Shown: piece after piece, positions 45,074 through 56,668 of the stretch
Position numbering within the stretch: the stretch's first letter is position 1
Layout of the letters: each line of letters opens with the position of its first letter
Assembly: GCA_003956705.1 (NCBI GenBank)
Contig: QZCP01000041.1
Location: forward strand, 62,001-126,000
Length of the DNA: 64,000 nucleotides
Origin: Brevipalpus yothersi
Taxonomy: Eukaryota; Arthropoda; Arachnida; Trombidiformes; Tenuipalpidae
Direction of reading: 5' to 3'
The notes under the pieces: generated by a model
What the model saw: the letters and a program-made list of their open reading frames with translations, nothing else
What the model was told of the DNA's origin: nothing
The model's database searches: none
Made by a program: the position numbers and the translations under genes

Positions 45074-46213
45074 ATGAGAAGAAGACACAGTTTTGTATCC
45101 ATCGCAATGATCTCTTTTGTTCTTTTATTTCTGTTCATACCAAATAGAGGGGCTTCTCAACAAAATTTTACTGAGGCTTCGCTTTGGATAGCGAGACAAA
45201 ATTTTTCAGAAAAGGAATTGATTCATTCAACAACTGTGATTCCTGCAGCAACAAATTCCGATAAAATATCGGTGGTGACAGTACAAATTGCTGAAGCAAA
45301 TGGTACCTCAAGTCCAGTTAATTTCTTGATCAGTTCCACCACAAGGAGGCCAAGTCGGTTACAAGTTATGCGTGATTATGTTCGAAGAGTTACCAACGGA
45401 GTTTTTGAAAGAAATCCTATCATCGCTTTCAATAAGTTTGTGTTAAAACGTCTCGTCGATTATTTTGTTGAGTACGAATTTGATGATCTAGTAAAGAGGA
45501 TGGGAGTGAATATGACTGTAACAAGACGAAGATTTGGAAATATTCGACGAAGAATTACTACTCGTAGACCTTACAGCATTCCCAGTACAATCAGCAGTTC
45601 CAATACAGTGTACAAATCAACAATTCCATCATCCACGGAAGATTCTTCACTAGGAATTTCGAATGCCACATTTACACCTGCACCATCCACCTCAATCGAA
45701 AATCATGATTTCACAGTTCTTACAGACAAAAGTGATCCACCAAATAGAGCAACCACTGCTTCAACTTTGATTCCCTCTACTATTTTGTCCACCTTAGCTG
45801 GAAATCAAGAAACAAAAACTATCTTGAATACTAGGGACTCTTCCACTGAAACGTTAAAAGTTTCGACAGCTTTTTCTTCTGTGAATGAACTTCAGGACAC
45901 TTCAACTGTGGTTAGCCTCGATGACTCCTCACCGAAAAATTCAGAATATACGAGTCCATTTCCATCTCTATCCACCTTAGTTGGAGACCAAGGGACAACA
46001 ATCAAAATAGAAAAAGTAAACTCGGTTTCAGAAATGACAGAGAATCCTATTATATCGTCCACATCAGCAAAAAATCAAGAGAATACACTTGCAATTGATA
46101 AAAATGGTTCCTCACATGGTTCAACCACTTATCCAACCTTTACCGTACTCAAAAATCGAGAAATCACAACTGGATCAGAAAATATTCAGTCCTCTACTGT
46201 CCTTAGCTTTTGA
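45074..46213 (+). CDS. Mucin-like Ser/Thr-rich secreted protein (unknown)
   Basis: This is a single-exon ORF of 379 aa with ATG at 45074. A basic start (MRRRHS) and the hydrophobic AMISFVLLFLFI run make a clear signal peptide. Residues about 25-165 hold a semi-conserved basic part (RDYVRRVTNGVFERNPIIAF, LVDYFVEYEFDDLVKRMGV) and several N-glycosylation sequons. From about residue 165 on, the protein is Ser/Thr-rich with loosely repeated phrases (TLIPSTILSTLAGNQ, PSLSTLVGDQGT, SSTSAKNQENT), suggesting heavy O-glycosylation. No cysteines, chitin-binding or membrane-anchor domains are evident, so a cuticular, gut or saliva mucin-like role is only a guess. Confidence 0.6.
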   Translation: MRRRHSFVSIAMISFVLLFLFIPNRGASQQNFTEASLWIARQNFSEKELIHSTTVIPAATNSDKISVVTVQIAEANGTSSPVNFLISSTTRRPSRLQVMRDYVRRVTNGVFERNPIIAFNKFVLKRLVDYFVEYEFDDLVKRMGVNMTVTRRRFGNIRRRITTRRPYSIPSTISSSNTVYKSTIPSSTEDSSLGISNATFTPAPSTSIENHDFTVLTDKSDPPNRATTASTLIPSTILSTLAGNQETKTILNTRDSSTETLKVSTAFSSVNELQDTSTVVSLDDSSPKNSEYTSPFPSLSTLVGDQGTTIKIEKVNSVSEMTENPIISSTSAKNQENTLAIDKNGSSHGSTTYPTFTVLKNREITTGSENIQSSTVLSF

Positions 46214-46874
46214 ATTGATTGGTATCTTGTGATTAATTTTTTAAATCATCCATCCCGATAACTATGATTATGAAAAATGAAAACATATGTAGTAATTATT
46301 AAGGAGGTGTTCAAAATTTTAATTTCCGCTGCAGATGATTGAATTTATTGCAGCTCTAAGCTATATTTAGAATTTACTAATTGATCAACACCTCAACTTT
46401 TGAGACTCGCAGATATTATCAGCATAAAAGCAACAAAAATCTATTTGAAATTCAAACACTCGAAAGTTACTCAGAATATAAAAATGAAGATTAAACCTCA
46501 CATCATTTTACTCAAACATGATCTCTGAAACTACTTTGCTCTTATCAGTTAGATTGTGATAGATTGAGGAAATCTAATATAATTGGCATTCCAACGCTCA
46601 GACGAACGTAATTGTTTCATCTTTCAGTTACGGCTTTACAGAATCTTGATGATACAACTAAAAAAAGCTGATTTTTTCTAAAAAGTTCAGGTGCATAGAA
46701 TTTTTAATGCGTTCGTTAGGATTTTTCCTCGAAAAAACAAGAGTCAATGAAGACCAATGATGCTTTTGATGATGTTTTCTCAAGTAAAAAGAGTGAAATA
46801 TTGAAAAAAGTAAACAAACTGGTCCTATGAAGAACAATTCTAGTTTAACACATGATCATTTCAGAAAATTTTCC
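46214..46874. other. Intergenic, convergent 3' flanks
   Basis: The mucin-like gene and HPRT end toward each other here. No further feature is supported. Confidence 0.5.
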
Positions 46875-47963
46875 TTAAGCTTTAACGTGAGCGTATTTCT
46901 TTTTTCCCAAATCACTTATCACGCAAACATGCTGTAAGGAGCAGAAAAATTAGTTTCAGATTCGATTTTAGAAGAATTTTTTGCTACTCATTTTAAATTA
47001 CCTGTAAATTACGGAATTGCTCATTATAATCCAAGTTGCATCCCACCACGAAAGCATCAGGAATTTCGAAACCGATAACTAAACAAATAATACATCAATC
47101 ATGAAATCCAAGTTTGATGAGGTAAATTGATTCATCATAGTTTATCGGTGAAATACTCACAATGAGGAAGAAAAGTATTCACAGGATTCCGTTTGACCAT
47201 CATAACGGCAACTTTAACCGATTCCACGCCAACTGAATCCAATTTTTTCATCAAACTATGCATAGATAGTCCAGAGTCGATTATATCTTCGATAACCAAA
47301 ACGTTCTTGAATCATGATAAATTTTTTACATCGAAAATATTTAGCAATAGATTAATCAGAATTCAATGTTTCAATCTGACTCACCTTGCCAACAAGTGTT
47401 TGTAGCACCTCGGGATTGAAAATTCTCACATCACCAGATGATGAATCATTCACATAACTCTTCAAACGTATAAATTCAACGGAAAATTCTGGCTTATTAT
47501 CTGAGCTATTGTGAGCGATACTTTTCAGAGCATCCACTATTTCACTGAAAAAGTAGTAGCCTCCTTTAAGAACACAGAGCAAAGTGAACTTCTCGGAGCC
47601 ATAATGTTGAGCAATATTGTAGGCCATTACGCGAATTCTAGAATCACGAATGGGCAGAATATCAATTAGAATTGCACTTAGATGACATCCCGAACTTTGC
47701 TCCAAGAAATCTGATACTTACCTGTCTCTGATCATCCCGCCAGTAACCAGAACATGGTCCAAATCTTCCTTTAACTTGTCGCAAGTAAAAAAACTTTCGA
47801 CTGGATATCCCTCAAATTCATCTCCAATCTGAACCGGCGAGTTACTTCACTTTAATTTACTTGAACATGGTGTAGTAAGATGAGTACATACCTTAACCAC
47901 TGATCGATTATGAGAATTCTGATTGATGGAACCATTTTTCGAATTTTCACTATTGGAATTCAT
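46875..47963 (-). CDS. HPRT1: Hypoxanthine-guanine phosphoribosyltransferase
   Basis: HPRT salvages hypoxanthine and guanine to IMP and GMP with PRPP, in the cytosol. Six minus-strand exons, 47892..47963, 47722..47828, 47385..47637, 47161..47305, 47002..47078 and 46875..46931, give 236 aa (human 218). The extra length is an Asn/Ser-rich N-terminus (MNSNSENSKNGSINQNS). Motifs present are ALCVLKGGY-like LLCVLKGGYYFF, EFIRLKSYVNDSSSGD, the PRPP loop VLVIEDIIDSGLSM, GFEIPDAFVVGC with NLDYNEQFRN, and HVCVISDLGKKKYA at the end. The catalytic Asp-Asp/Ser-Gly residues are intact. Splice phases all agree. Confidence 0.95.
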
Positions 47964-48824
47964 TTCGATTCGTTAGCGGAAGTGAACTAAGCTAGAAAGA
48001 ATATTTGTGTAAAAAGACAAACTAGTTTAATGAAAGCAAACTCAGCACAACTTTTCAATCTCACTGCCTCAGTCTCTTTTATCACAGACAAATTAACACT
48101 CAAGACATGTCATCATTGTGCAATCGTCAGTAATCAAGGTAAAGAGTATCCAGATTTCAATGCTTCCTCGCAACGATAAAGAAGAGGAGGCAAGAAAGTG
48201 TATCATGGTAGTATGAACAGTAGGAAAGGGAGTGAAAGTGTGTCAATTGATGATAATCAAGAGAAAAGAGTACCCACAGAAGTGATCCCTTTCACTCTTA
48301 TTTTATGATTCTCTCTCGTGATTATTTCCTAATTCAATTGACGGCATCTCATGGCATTGAATAGCACACTTACCATTAAAAATCAAGGACGGTATAATGG
48401 AAAGCTGTCTTCGCAAGATCACTATCAAGGTGGAAGAGGGATGATTGTGGCAATTAAAGATGAAAAAAGTTCAATATACAACGATATATATATATTATTT
48501 TACACACACAGTTGCCAGTATGTTACACTAACTAACTAATAACTAATAAAAAAAATTACTTGAACTTATCGTGAAACATGTGAAAATGATTTCCGAATAT
48601 TGATGCGTTTGCGCTTATTGTTTACATTTCTTCATTCATCGTGCTTATGAACATGTGTTCTTGATGATACTTTCATGTGTGACACACATTGTGTGTGTAA
48701 TATCCATAATATATTGTGTGCGTTCTTGTCTTCGCTAATTAATTTATTTGGATAATACTAATTGTTACAATGTTTTGATTGTGTATGAGTGTGTGGGCCG
48801 ATAAAGTATATCATCGCCGTCACC
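47964..48824. promoter_or_regulatory. Divergent intergenic interval between HPRT and TRMT10C
   Basis: Both genes start from this 0.86 kb interval in opposite directions. It contains AT-rich DNA and TG/CA-rich patches. No gene is supported and no specific element is recognised. Confidence 0.4.
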
Positions 48825-50112
48825 ATGTTCATCAGATCACTTATGAGAAAAGGGTGAGTTTATCTTGTGGGATTTTGAGTAATTGTATAAACTTTTGCAA
48901 ATGCATTGAGAGAGAAAATGTAGGAAAATATTTTGATCAAATGATTTATTTCACTTTTCCAATTTTTACAGAAGATTCATCCTATCAAGGCCTCCCAAGT
49001 GTCAATTTAGTAGCCTGTGGGAAAAAGATGATGTACAGGCATATATACTGGGTAATAGAGAATTTTTGGACATGTCGATTGATGATTTTAAAAGCATCAT
49101 CACAAATGAAGAAGAAAAAGAGAAAGTTGAACGATTACTATATGATTTTGAATGTATCAAATATGAAAGTGCAATGGTTCCAAGTTCCATAAGTCTTGGA
49201 CAAATGCGAGGTTATCTCAGTTACCAAAATGAGGTTGACAATCAAACTTTTCTTCTCGCACTCCTGGAAGGTGAAATCAAGAGATACCAAAAACGAATGG
49301 CTCTCGAAGGATCTCGAATTCCGCTGGATAATAGAGGTCGAACTATTAATGCCATTCATTTTGATGAAGCTACCGGTGAACTATTGCAAGGTAGCTGGCG
49401 AAATTCCTACCTGATCAGACTTCGTCCAAGATTGGTTCGATTAACCAGAGCGCCCAGGGTATTTGAAGCTCTACAATTTGGCCAGAAGCTTCTTATCGAC
49501 TGTGATTACAAATTTGACACCAATGCGATGAGAGCTTGGAAAGCTATTTACAGTGGAATCAATGCAAACTATAACTATATCCGTCCTTTCAACGTAGAAT
49601 TGTGTGGCCTTAAGCCAGATAGTCCGCTTGCTCTCGAAATGCAAAGGCAAACCAAAGTGGAGCTATCTTTCATAAAATTTGTCACCACTCATGAAACACC
49701 TTTTTATGAACTATATCCTCGTGATAAGCTTGTGTATATTACCAATAATTGTCATGAAAAATTGGAAAAAATCGATCCAGACGTTACTTATGTTCTGTGT
49801 GGCGCAATTGACGGTGCTCAAATCAGAACAACTTCTTACGCTAGAATCAAGAAACTAGATATTCCTATGGTCCGTTTACCTGTTGAAGATCATATACAAA
49901 GAGGAAGTTTTAGAGTCTACATCAATCAAATTATACAAATGCTTGCACATTTCAACAGTCACGATGATATTGGAAGAGCTATCCGTGAAGTTCTTCCAGA
50001 TTTTCTTCAAAAAGATCCTATCCATTTGAGTGATCATCAGAAAATTCGAATTGCAAAACTAGAGTCTCAAAAGCGTATACAATCAGCACTCCAGGAAATA
50101 TTGAACTCTTAA
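48825..50112 (+). CDS. TRMT10C: tRNA methyltransferase 10C / mitochondrial RNase P protein 1
   Basis: TRMT10C (MRPP1) methylates purine-9 of mitochondrial tRNAs and, with the SDR5C1 and PRORP subunits, forms the protein-only RNase P that cuts tRNA 5' ends in the matrix. Exons 48825..48853 and 48972..50112 give 389 aa (human 403). The start at 48825 is chosen because only this frame joins exon 2 in phase and it yields an Arg/Lys-rich, hydrophobic targeting peptide (MFIRSLMRKGRFILSRPP). The SPOUT-type TRM10 domain is seen in KLLIDCDYKF, PFNVELCGL, ETPFYELYPRDKLVYITNN, VTYVLCGAIDGAQIRT, KLDIPMVRLPVEDH and a C-terminal helical REVLPDFL region. Confidence 0.88.
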
Positions 50113-51394
50113 ATTGAAAAATCATCATATCATTTCATTAAGTGATCTCTGTTTACCTGCTACCTCTTCCATTTGCAATGTTGTTGATCAATCGATCAGC
50201 TTTCACAGAGAAAAAGAATTCTTTCCACTAAACTATTTTGGACTTCAGCATCCACTATTGTAACTTCATGATGGATCCCTTGAAGCAAGAAATTCCGCAT
50301 CAAAATTGAAGTCAGGTGTTTATGAGAGCTAATCGAACAGCGCATCTCCCACCGGATACAGAGATCTATGGATCTCCCTCGTTACTTTTCTGAGCGTGAC
50401 CTGACTCGGAACTTTTCGTCGATTCGATATTGATTTTTATTTCCTTCTCTCTGAGCCTGTCTATGCTCCGCTCTTCCAATCATGAGCAAGATGGATCCCA
50501 GTCCATGGAAAAAGAGGCATAACATAGCGAATACCATCAAAGCTTGTCATCAAAATCTGAGAGAATGCTACCTATGAGCACAAACACAATCAATTGTTTC
50601 TGTATCGATTTCGTATCTTATTTATTCTCTTTTGTCCAGTTTTGAAGATTAGTTCATCGATAATAATGATTTCGAGACGATGTTGATCTCTCGTGGTTTC
50701 TCCGTGTGAATATGAGTGTTCAATTATGACTTGGATAAATAAGACGCCAATGAAGGTAAGACTAGTTGATAACCAATTTTGGTTCCCCTAATTTGTCAAA
50801 ACCTCTTTGAATTGTAAATCAGTCACTATGAAGAGTAAATATTTTCTATAAATCATCTCTCTTTATTGATATCTCAAACGCGACCATTGTGAATTTTCAA
50901 CTTGTGTTGGAACATTTATATTATTCAGAGCATCGAATTTGAGTATAATTCTTCCTTCACACCTAATAGACCATTGATGATCTTGATACAAAAAGAATTA
51001 GATTGAATTTCGAATTTTTTCATCAAATCAGAATTATATCCCCCCTCTAGATTGCAGGATCTTCGGTAAGATGAGTAAAAATGTATTTTGCCTAAAGAGA
51101 ATGCTATTCTTGCTGCTTTTCCATCCAGGAATACGTTGAGGAATACATTTCAGTTTATTTCTTTTAGCTCAGTCTTGGTATCATCCGAGTCTCCATCAAA
51201 TTCCATTGTTCAATCCCTTGATATTAGTGCTTCATCGTGTTCTGAGATGTTAATGTGTGTGCATTTGGCATTCCTTTGCTTGATCTAATTCTCTCGATCG
51301 ATTCTAATTCTTTCCTGATCTCCATTATTCGATCAAAATTTTTGGATTTCTCCGACCTTGTTCAGGTTGTAGAGGAGTCTATTAATATTGAGAG
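50113..51394. other. Intergenic, TRMT10C 3' flank to stonin promoter
   Basis: No supported gene is seen. Short frames near 51088-51288 start with non-ATG codons or lack family features. Confidence 0.5.
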
Positions 51395-54385
51395 ATGAAC
51401 TTTCTGAAAAAGCGTCTCAAATCACACAAGAAAGGACACCATGACGATGATGATGATCTCGACTATATTCCTCCAGTCCCTCCTCATCCATCAGAAATCG
51501 CTAAAATACAGGAACAACAAAAACAAGACTTACTGACCAGTGCAGTTCCACCAGAAGATCCAGCCACAGTAATAGCCAAAAAGAAGATCAATAAAGACAA
51601 AGAAGAGTGGAAATTTTTTGAAAAACTTACCGCCAAAGTAGAAGAAACTGTTGTGCAAACACAAAGTAATTTAGATAAGATAAAAGAGACAAGCACTGCA
51701 GAGGAGATCGCCAACAAGCCGGACATCGAAGAAGTAGAGCTTACTGAAGAGGAAAAATTTTTCGAGCAATCTGAATCAAAAATAGTTGCTCGTGATTTGA
51801 ATAGTTGGGTTCCATTGGACAAAGAGAAGACAGAGGATTCCCAAGCACAATCTGAAACTGCTGATAATAATAATTCTGCTAAAGAGGTAGAAGAGGATCA
51901 GCCAGTGAAAGGTAAAAAGAAACCACCTCCAAAACCTAAGCCACCCAAGCCACCTCTACCAGCCGATACTGCTCAAACTGAGGTAGCATCAAGTTCCCAG
52001 GACAATACTTCCGGTCCTCAAACATCATCAACTTTTCCACTACTTGATAGTGACACTTGTGGCCCAAATTCGCACTCTGAAAATCCTCTGGATGATTTCG
52101 GTTTCGGTGGCGAGCCTGCCAATACATTGACTTCATCTGAACTAATATTTGACTATGAGAATGATTATCTTGATGATCCATTTGACACATCTTTTGTGAA
52201 TATATCGATTCCTGAACCCGTCAAGTACGAGCCAACAGATCGTAAGGAAAAATTTAGTGCATTGATCAGTCAACTGAGTTTGAATAAAGAGAGCACCAAT
52301 AATCATCGGACAAGAAACTCAAAATCTGATCATCGGCGTCAAGAATCTATTAGTCATAATTTCATTTCATCAAGCTCCAATCATAATCGTGACTCATCAT
52401 TTGCGAATACCTCTGAGACTCATGATTTTGATCCTATTCCAAGCACTAATTCAATCATCAAACCAAATCTAAGTGAAATAACTGAAAGTAAAAATACTTT
52501 ACGTAATCAGCAGCCACTATCACCGCAACCACTTTCACCCACAATAAATCGTACAATTGGATCATCCTCATCACCACCCATTTTATCACCTCAACATCCA
52601 CCTACAAGCACCACTGCTCAAGCATTTTCTCAGCCCATTGAGGACACTGATTTGGACCTTCCTTTTTTGAGCAATAAACTTGGTCGATCTTCGGGTAGCA
52701 GATACGGTTCTAATACAAGCATAGCTTCCATAATGAGCAATCCATTCCTTGTGGACACGGAATATTACACTCCCACAATGGGTAGTGGAACAACGACACC
52801 ATTCTCAGGTACTGCTACTCCGAGAAGACGAAACAGTACCAATCCGTTTGAACAGTCACCGGAAGAAGAGTATCCAATTAATATTGAGGCGAGTGCAATT
52901 GCAGCGATGACTGAAGACTTCCAGAAAGCTATCGGTGGAACAACCGATGATCAGGAGGACACTGGTGTGATTAGTGCTAGTGATAGGGGTTCGTTGACGA
53001 TGCCTGAACCTTTTGATCCATTCGCAACGATACATGATGATTACATAGAGACACCTAAGCGTCAATCTGTGAGTAAAGTATCGACAACAGCTACTGACGG
53101 CTCTATGGGAGCTGATGATGTATTCGAATTCGGCAATACTAATCTTAATTCAGCTTTAGATAAAAGTTCTAGTAATTATCGTCGTGATTTGGATGATTTG
53201 GATGTGATTGATGCAAAAATTAATATAATCGATAATGAAAAAATCAATACTTATGATTCATCGAAACCAATCAGTGGAATGAAATTAGGTAATACAAATC
53301 TTCTGGAGATGCCTGACACTAGTGGAGCCGATTATTTGAGTGATATATCGGATACTGATGAACCTTATCATTCGAATGATGAACATTCTGATGATGCAAG
53401 CTCAGTAAGAAAATCCAGTGCCTTCCAAATGGATTTAATAGAAAAAGATAAGGACGAACCTCCTCCCAAGTTCGATCCACTTCCAGCAGATGCTGTGATC
53501 AAGCGAAAACTTTCCATACCCATTGAACCTAGAATTGAAGACGATAGTTCTGGTCAAACTACACCCGAAATTCCAGCATCCGGCTCACGATCATCTATCA
53601 CACATCACACAACCAGTGGGTCAACGATACCATTCTTTGATCCTTTTTCAACTGTCATTGACAAAGATTCACCATCATCACCTAAAGTAATTGGTTTCAG
53701 TTCAGGCTTCATTGATTCGATAACAAAAACGATTCAAGAACGAAGTTTAAATCCAGAACCTATTGATTCTCATGATTCTTCACCGACTGTCGAAAAAAAT
53801 TATCTCGACTATTCCGATGTAAAAGAAGTTTCTGATCAAGTTCTTCCATCTATTAATGATGAGGACAGCGAAAATTTGTCCAAACTAAATGAAATCAGCA
53901 CTCAAGCTACTTGCTCAGTTCCACAAACTCAGGGTATCAGTCGTACTAGTGATACTTTTGCAGCCAGTGAAGTCACAACTCATGATAACTATGAGGCAGG
54001 TAGTGACAGTGGCCTGGCTGTTAGTTCAAGTGGACTAGACAATGATCCTACTGATCCTGGGCGAGATCCATTTGACACATCTGAGTTCATGGAATCAACC
54101 AAAGATTCTGTTCCATTTACTGATGCGGCGTCATTCGATGCCTTCCAGACGCGATTTGATCAAACAAGTGATCAAAGAACTTCCGAGATAGGTGGACTAG
54201 ATTCTAGTACAGTTTTCGATCCATTTGCTTCTCCAGCCAATAAAGCTAAAGGCCCTATAGTAACTAATATAGATGACCAAGATGGATTTGACGTTTTTGA
54301 TCCATTTGCGTCATCTCCATCAATCAGACCCCCAAAGAATACGCCAAGAAAAGCTAAAACTGGACCTCAGGTGAGATTTTCTTTT

Positions 54386-54456
<71 letters not shown>

Positions 54457-56668
54457 GGAAAAACTTGCATTATTGTTTGTCTTTCCTGATTGCTTGAATC
54501 TGTATAGTTTGATGTTTAATCCTGAATTTATGTGATTATGATAGCGGCCACCAAGACCTGATGATGACGATGATGAGGACGATGACGATGATGATGAAGC
54601 TGATAACTTTCGAGTTGTTATTCGTTCCAAAGAAAAGACTGGTCAAAGTGCACCATCAGCTGCCAAAGGTCTCATGCCTCTTCTTCCACCACCTCCTAAG
54701 CCTACATCGAAGGCATTCCAAGATCCTTTGGGAGATGGAGAGAGTGTGAAGAAGAAGAAGGAAGAAGACATTGATGAATTTGAAGCATTCTTTGGTAAAG
54801 GTCTTAATAATGTTACCACTTCAGCACCTCGAAACGAAGCAGAATGGACTCCACCAGGCCTTGGAGAAGCGGCCACAAAGCGTACAGATTCATTGGAAAG
54901 CCCATCAACACCTCTTTTTGATGATGATGTTTCCCAGCCTCTGGAAGATTTCCCACCAAAATATGAAGGTGATGGCTGGGATATGTTTATCAGACATCCG
55001 GCGAAGAAAAAATTAACTGGTAATCGTTATTGGAAGAAAGTATTCGTCCGCCTCTCGGAGAATAGTGTCATACAGCTTTACAATAAGAAAGAAGATAAGG
55101 AACCTTTCCAAGAGCTGCCTCTCCAGCCCTGTTATTCCTTGTCCGAAATCAGTTCACAGCAGTATGATCAATATGGAAAAATATTCACCATTAAGTTGCA
55201 GTATATATTTTATCGAGAACGTGTTGGTGTTCGCAAGGGTCAAATCGCTAAAGTAATGCAAGGACAGATTACAAGTGTTGGTGGACTAGCAAAACTTGGC
55301 ATGCCATTAGAACATGCTCCTCAAGTGTCTCAATTGATTAAGATTGGCTCACTTAACTATGAGGATCTACAAGTTTTCACTTATCTAGTTGAAGAGGCCT
55401 TCTTCCGGATGGTAATCCATCGTGATCGTGCTTTAACCTACAAAACAGAGGAAATTCAAGTGACTGTTGTGGACGAATATTACGTTGAAACTACCAAAAC
55501 TGGCCTGATAACCAAACAATTGGCACGAGTTCGTCTTTTTATGCTCGCCTTCATCAATGGAATGCCTACCGTAGAGGTTGGAGTTAACGATATGACTCGC
55601 CAAGGTAAAGAAGTGGTTGGAAGACATGATATCATTCCAGTGGTCACCGAGGAATGGATTCGCTTGGAAGCCGTGGAATTCCATAGTTCCGTTGATAAGG
55701 AAGAATTTGAAAAAGAAACTCGTCTCATTAAGGTTGTCCCGCCAGATGCATGCTTCTTTGAGCTTATGAGATTCCGAGTGAGACCTCCAAAGCAAAGAGA
55801 GTTACCGTTACAAGTGACGGCAAATTTAACCCTAACAAAAGCCAAAGTAGAATTACGCTGTGAGGTGCTAGTACCAGGATGTGTTAGTCGAAAATATGGT
55901 CAAATTCCGTGTGAAGATATAGCAATTAGAATACATATTCCAGAGTGTTGGATATATTTTTTTCGTACTGAAAAACATTTACGATATGGTTCTGTGAAAT
56001 CCACATCAAGAAGACCGGGCAAGATAAAGGTGAGGAAAGCCTAGGAGGCAATATACAAGCACAATTTTAATCTTTCTGATATCATTCTCTTCAGGGAATC
56101 GAACGTTTCTTAGGAACCACTCAAAACTTCGAGCCAACCATGCTGGAAACTTCCGCTGGGTCAGCAAAATATGAACATGCATTCCACTCACTTGTTTGGA
56201 GAATTCCAAAACTACCAAAGGAAGGTCAAGGTATGTAGAAGGTTCCGAGTATTAGTTCAAATCGAGCTGAATATTGAAAACAATCAATGAATTGCTTTTC
56301 CTTTCTTCATAGGTGCCTACACCCAGCAATTGTTGGTGTGCCGTTTACCTTTGACCTCATTCGATCAGGTACCAGATAAGTTTTATGAATTTGTGCACAT
56401 TGAATTCACCATGCCATCGACTACTGTTTCACATGCAGTAGTTCGTTCAATATCTGTATCACCAACTGGTGAGAATCCACCGGAAAAGTATGTTCGAAAT
56501 ATAGCCAAGCACGAATACAAGACTGATCTGGTGATAAGTTATAAGGAAAATGATGCACCTGGGAATAGTTATAATCTTGCCCCAGTAAATCCTCATCCTA
56601 ATCATTCGAGTCCAGCTGCTGAGCCTGAGAAACAGGCAAACGTTGAAGACAGTGATGATAGTGATTGA
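51395..56668 (+). CDS. Stonin / stoned B endocytic adaptor with stoned A-like N-terminus
   Basis: Stonins retrieve synaptotagmin from the plasma membrane during synaptic-vesicle endocytosis, working with AP-2. Exons 51395..54370, 54545..56029, 56095..56230 and 56313..56668 give 1650 aa. The start has no earlier in-frame ATG. The long first exon is disordered and acidic, with NPF (for example TNPFEQSP), many DPF motifs (AP-2/Eps15 binding), Pro-rich KKKPPPKPKPPKPPLP, and residues 62-100 (EEWKFFEKLTAKVEETVVQTQ, LDKIKE) that recall Drosophila stoned A. The stonin-homology domain (GDGWDMFIRHPAKKKLTGNR) and the mu-homology domain (EAFFRMVIHRDRALTYK; SVKSTSRRPGKIKG) follow. It ends in an acidic tail (VEDSDDSD). 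The 174-bp first intron holds a (CT)n run. Confidence 0.93.
54390..54454. repeat. (CT)n microsatellite in stonin intron 1
   Basis: A nearly pure CT run of about 65 nt lies inside the intron 54371..54544. Its pyrimidine tract lies near, but not at, the acceptor (ATGATAG). Confidence 0.93.

Noticed and set aside
48785..48853. Upstream ATG at 48785 as the TRMT10C start
   Set aside because: Its frame reaches the donor with the wrong phase for exon 2. The ATG at 48825 joins in phase and gives a mitochondrial targeting peptide.
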